Below, piece after piece: positions 62,519-64,000 of a stretch of DNA of 64,000 bases; positions within the stretch are counted from its first letter, which is position 1; every line of letters begins with the position of its first letter. The stretch comes from Eopsaltria australis. Taxonomy: Eukaryota; Chordata; Aves; Passeriformes; Petroicidae. The DNA is taken from the NCBI GenBank assembly GCA_034509425.1, contig JAVTVJ010000072.1, positions 5,422,501 to 5,486,500 on the forward strand, given 5' to 3'. The position numbers and the translations under genes were made by a program. Under the pieces are notes generated by a model. The model saw nothing but the letters and a program-made list of their open reading frames with translations, ran no database searches and was not told the DNA's origin.

Positions 62519-64000
62519 TCCTGCAGCATAGGTCACTTCTAAGATTGACAGCTCCTTGGCCAACCCAGGAAAATATCTGAGCTGCTTCAGAACCCTGGAA
62601 ATTCTGGTTCAAATGAAGTTCAAAAATATTGTGTATATTGGAGAAGAGATTACTGTGAAGAGGAGGGATTGAAAAAAAAACCCATAAGTTTTATTTTTGT
62701 TTACTTCTGAACATGAAAAAATATATTTTTCCTTGAGAATGGAAATCATTCCTGGTTGGTTGCCATGCAAGGTATTTTTGTCTCTTCATCTTACTAATTT
62801 TTAATTACGTATTATTTCTAAAAATCAAATAAACCTAAGGACAGTGTATTAGAATGTAATGAGCTGAAATCTCCAGGTTACTTTAATGCTGCTTCTGTTC
62901 TTGCACTCACATTTCTAGTCTTGCTGTCAACTCTGTGAACTGATGCTGAAGTGAACAGGATTTCAGATATTGTTCAGGAAACCACACTGTTAGAATAGAA
63001 TAGACATAAGTGATAAAATATTGCTCTGGGAGAGGAAAGCTGGAGAGAATTGTGGAGCAATTTCAGCATCTGGGTAATGTACATCTTAATATTTAACACA
63101 AAAGTTCTCTTAGGTGCTCATATTAAGTGGGATATTGACAGATATCCTGTCATATGTGTTTTACAGAAAATATGCTCATATTGATGCTTTGATTCAGTGA
63201 AGATTCGAAAGAATGCCTCCCCCAACTCCCAATAGGTTTCAGTTAAGTCTAAGACTAGACCTTGAAAAATTATCAGTGCCTTCACGGTTTGGTTGTTAAA
63301 TTGTTGAGTTTTCTGATGTTGACTATGGGATTACTCCCACAGACAGCATACGTAGGGAACACTCATTGAAACTGCTGACTCATTTCAGAGTGGATAATAA
63401 TTTAAGTGAATTACCTTGAATTAACCGAAACAGATGTGTTCCTGGTCTTGGCAAAATTAACCTGTAAAAAATTGAAATAAATAAATTACTAGTCAGCTAA
63501 AATGATCTATAAATTTCTCTCTAGAGTGATCTAATGAAAGTTCTGGGTCCAGGGTTGGGCTGTATGTTTAGCAGCTAATTTGCATCTTAGCTTGAATTTG
63601 CCTGGCTACAGTGGAAGAATAATTGGAATTGTGTGCACTGTATAAAATGTGTTGACTGAAGCTGTAAATTGGAAGAGATTGCATTTGGTATATAAATCTG
63701 GAGAGAGAGCACTGCCAGGTTTGGTCATAAATATGTAACTTCCTGAATTCTATGACAGATAATAAGAAACATGTCAATGAGTGATGAAATGTAGATTTCC
63801 AATTATTTTAACAACAGTAAACCAACTTTTTGGCATGTATTTATTGCAAATGTTTCATAATTTCTACTTGAAAAATAGAATAGAGGATGCATAACCCAAG
63901 GTGATTCCTGGGTGAATTGCAAACTAATGTGTTCAAAATTCCAGTGGGAAGACTTATATTTGTCTTTTGCAGTAGGAATTAGTTCACTCCATTGTTTTGA
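62519..64000. other. Non-coding unique sequence
   Basis: AT-rich right flank. The longest open frame is 69 codons (63568-63777, minus), without a domain I recognise. No repeat family recognised by eye. Confidence 0.5.

Noticed and set aside
1..64000. CRISPR array, bacterial operons, rRNA or tRNA genes
   Set aside because: No regularly spaced direct repeats with unique spacers, no operon-like gene spacing, and the repeat content is plainly avian.

Overview
This window looks like AT-rich, gene-poor DNA from a bird, most likely a songbird-type (passerine) genome. The evidence is the repeat content. Several CR1 LINE pieces carry the typical avian CR1 3' end. One short element has a tRNA-Ile-like head joined to a CR1-like tail, an arrangement I know from passerine SINEs of the TguSINE1 type. 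Two LTR-type endogenous retrovirus remnants have avian-style organisation. I found no protein-coding gene, tRNA gene, rRNA gene or CRISPR array that I can support. Open reading frames are short (longest 154 codons), lack recognisable domains and are at the length expected by chance. The window is either intergenic or inside a very long intron; the sequence alone does not decide.

Layout. Bases 1-5299 are unique sequence. CR1 fragments on the minus strand lie at 5300-5676 and 6703-6985. A 29-T run sits at 9085-9113. Unique sequence, including a 24-bp palindrome at 15240, leads to a tRNA-derived SINE (16559-16703, minus) and a CR1 tail (16936-17001, plus). A GC-richer block with splice-like signals lies at about 20461-21345. 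A long unannotated stretch follows, holding one weak coding-like ORF at 31365-31611, up to a CR1 copy in plus orientation (37846-38705) that reaches into the reverse-transcriptase ORF. A second weak exon candidate lies at 39430-39675. CR1 minus (45107-45542) abuts a roughly 190-bp AT heptamer repeat (45584-45775), followed by another CR1 minus (46949-47345). A CpG-rich solo LTR lies at 48373-48991 (minus). A larger, composite LTR-type element lies at 61050-62518 (minus).

How the parts work together. The only recognisable functional relationship is parasitic: the SINE's CR1-like tail implies it was mobilised by the CR1 reverse transcriptase, whose degraded relatives lie around it. Both retroviral remnants keep promoter or polyadenylation motifs but no gag, pol or env reading frame was seen. 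I did not find a previously undescribed biological system here; the most worthwhile leads are the SINE, the composite LTR locus and the CpG-rich solo LTR. Boundaries of repeats are by eye and may be off by tens of bases.
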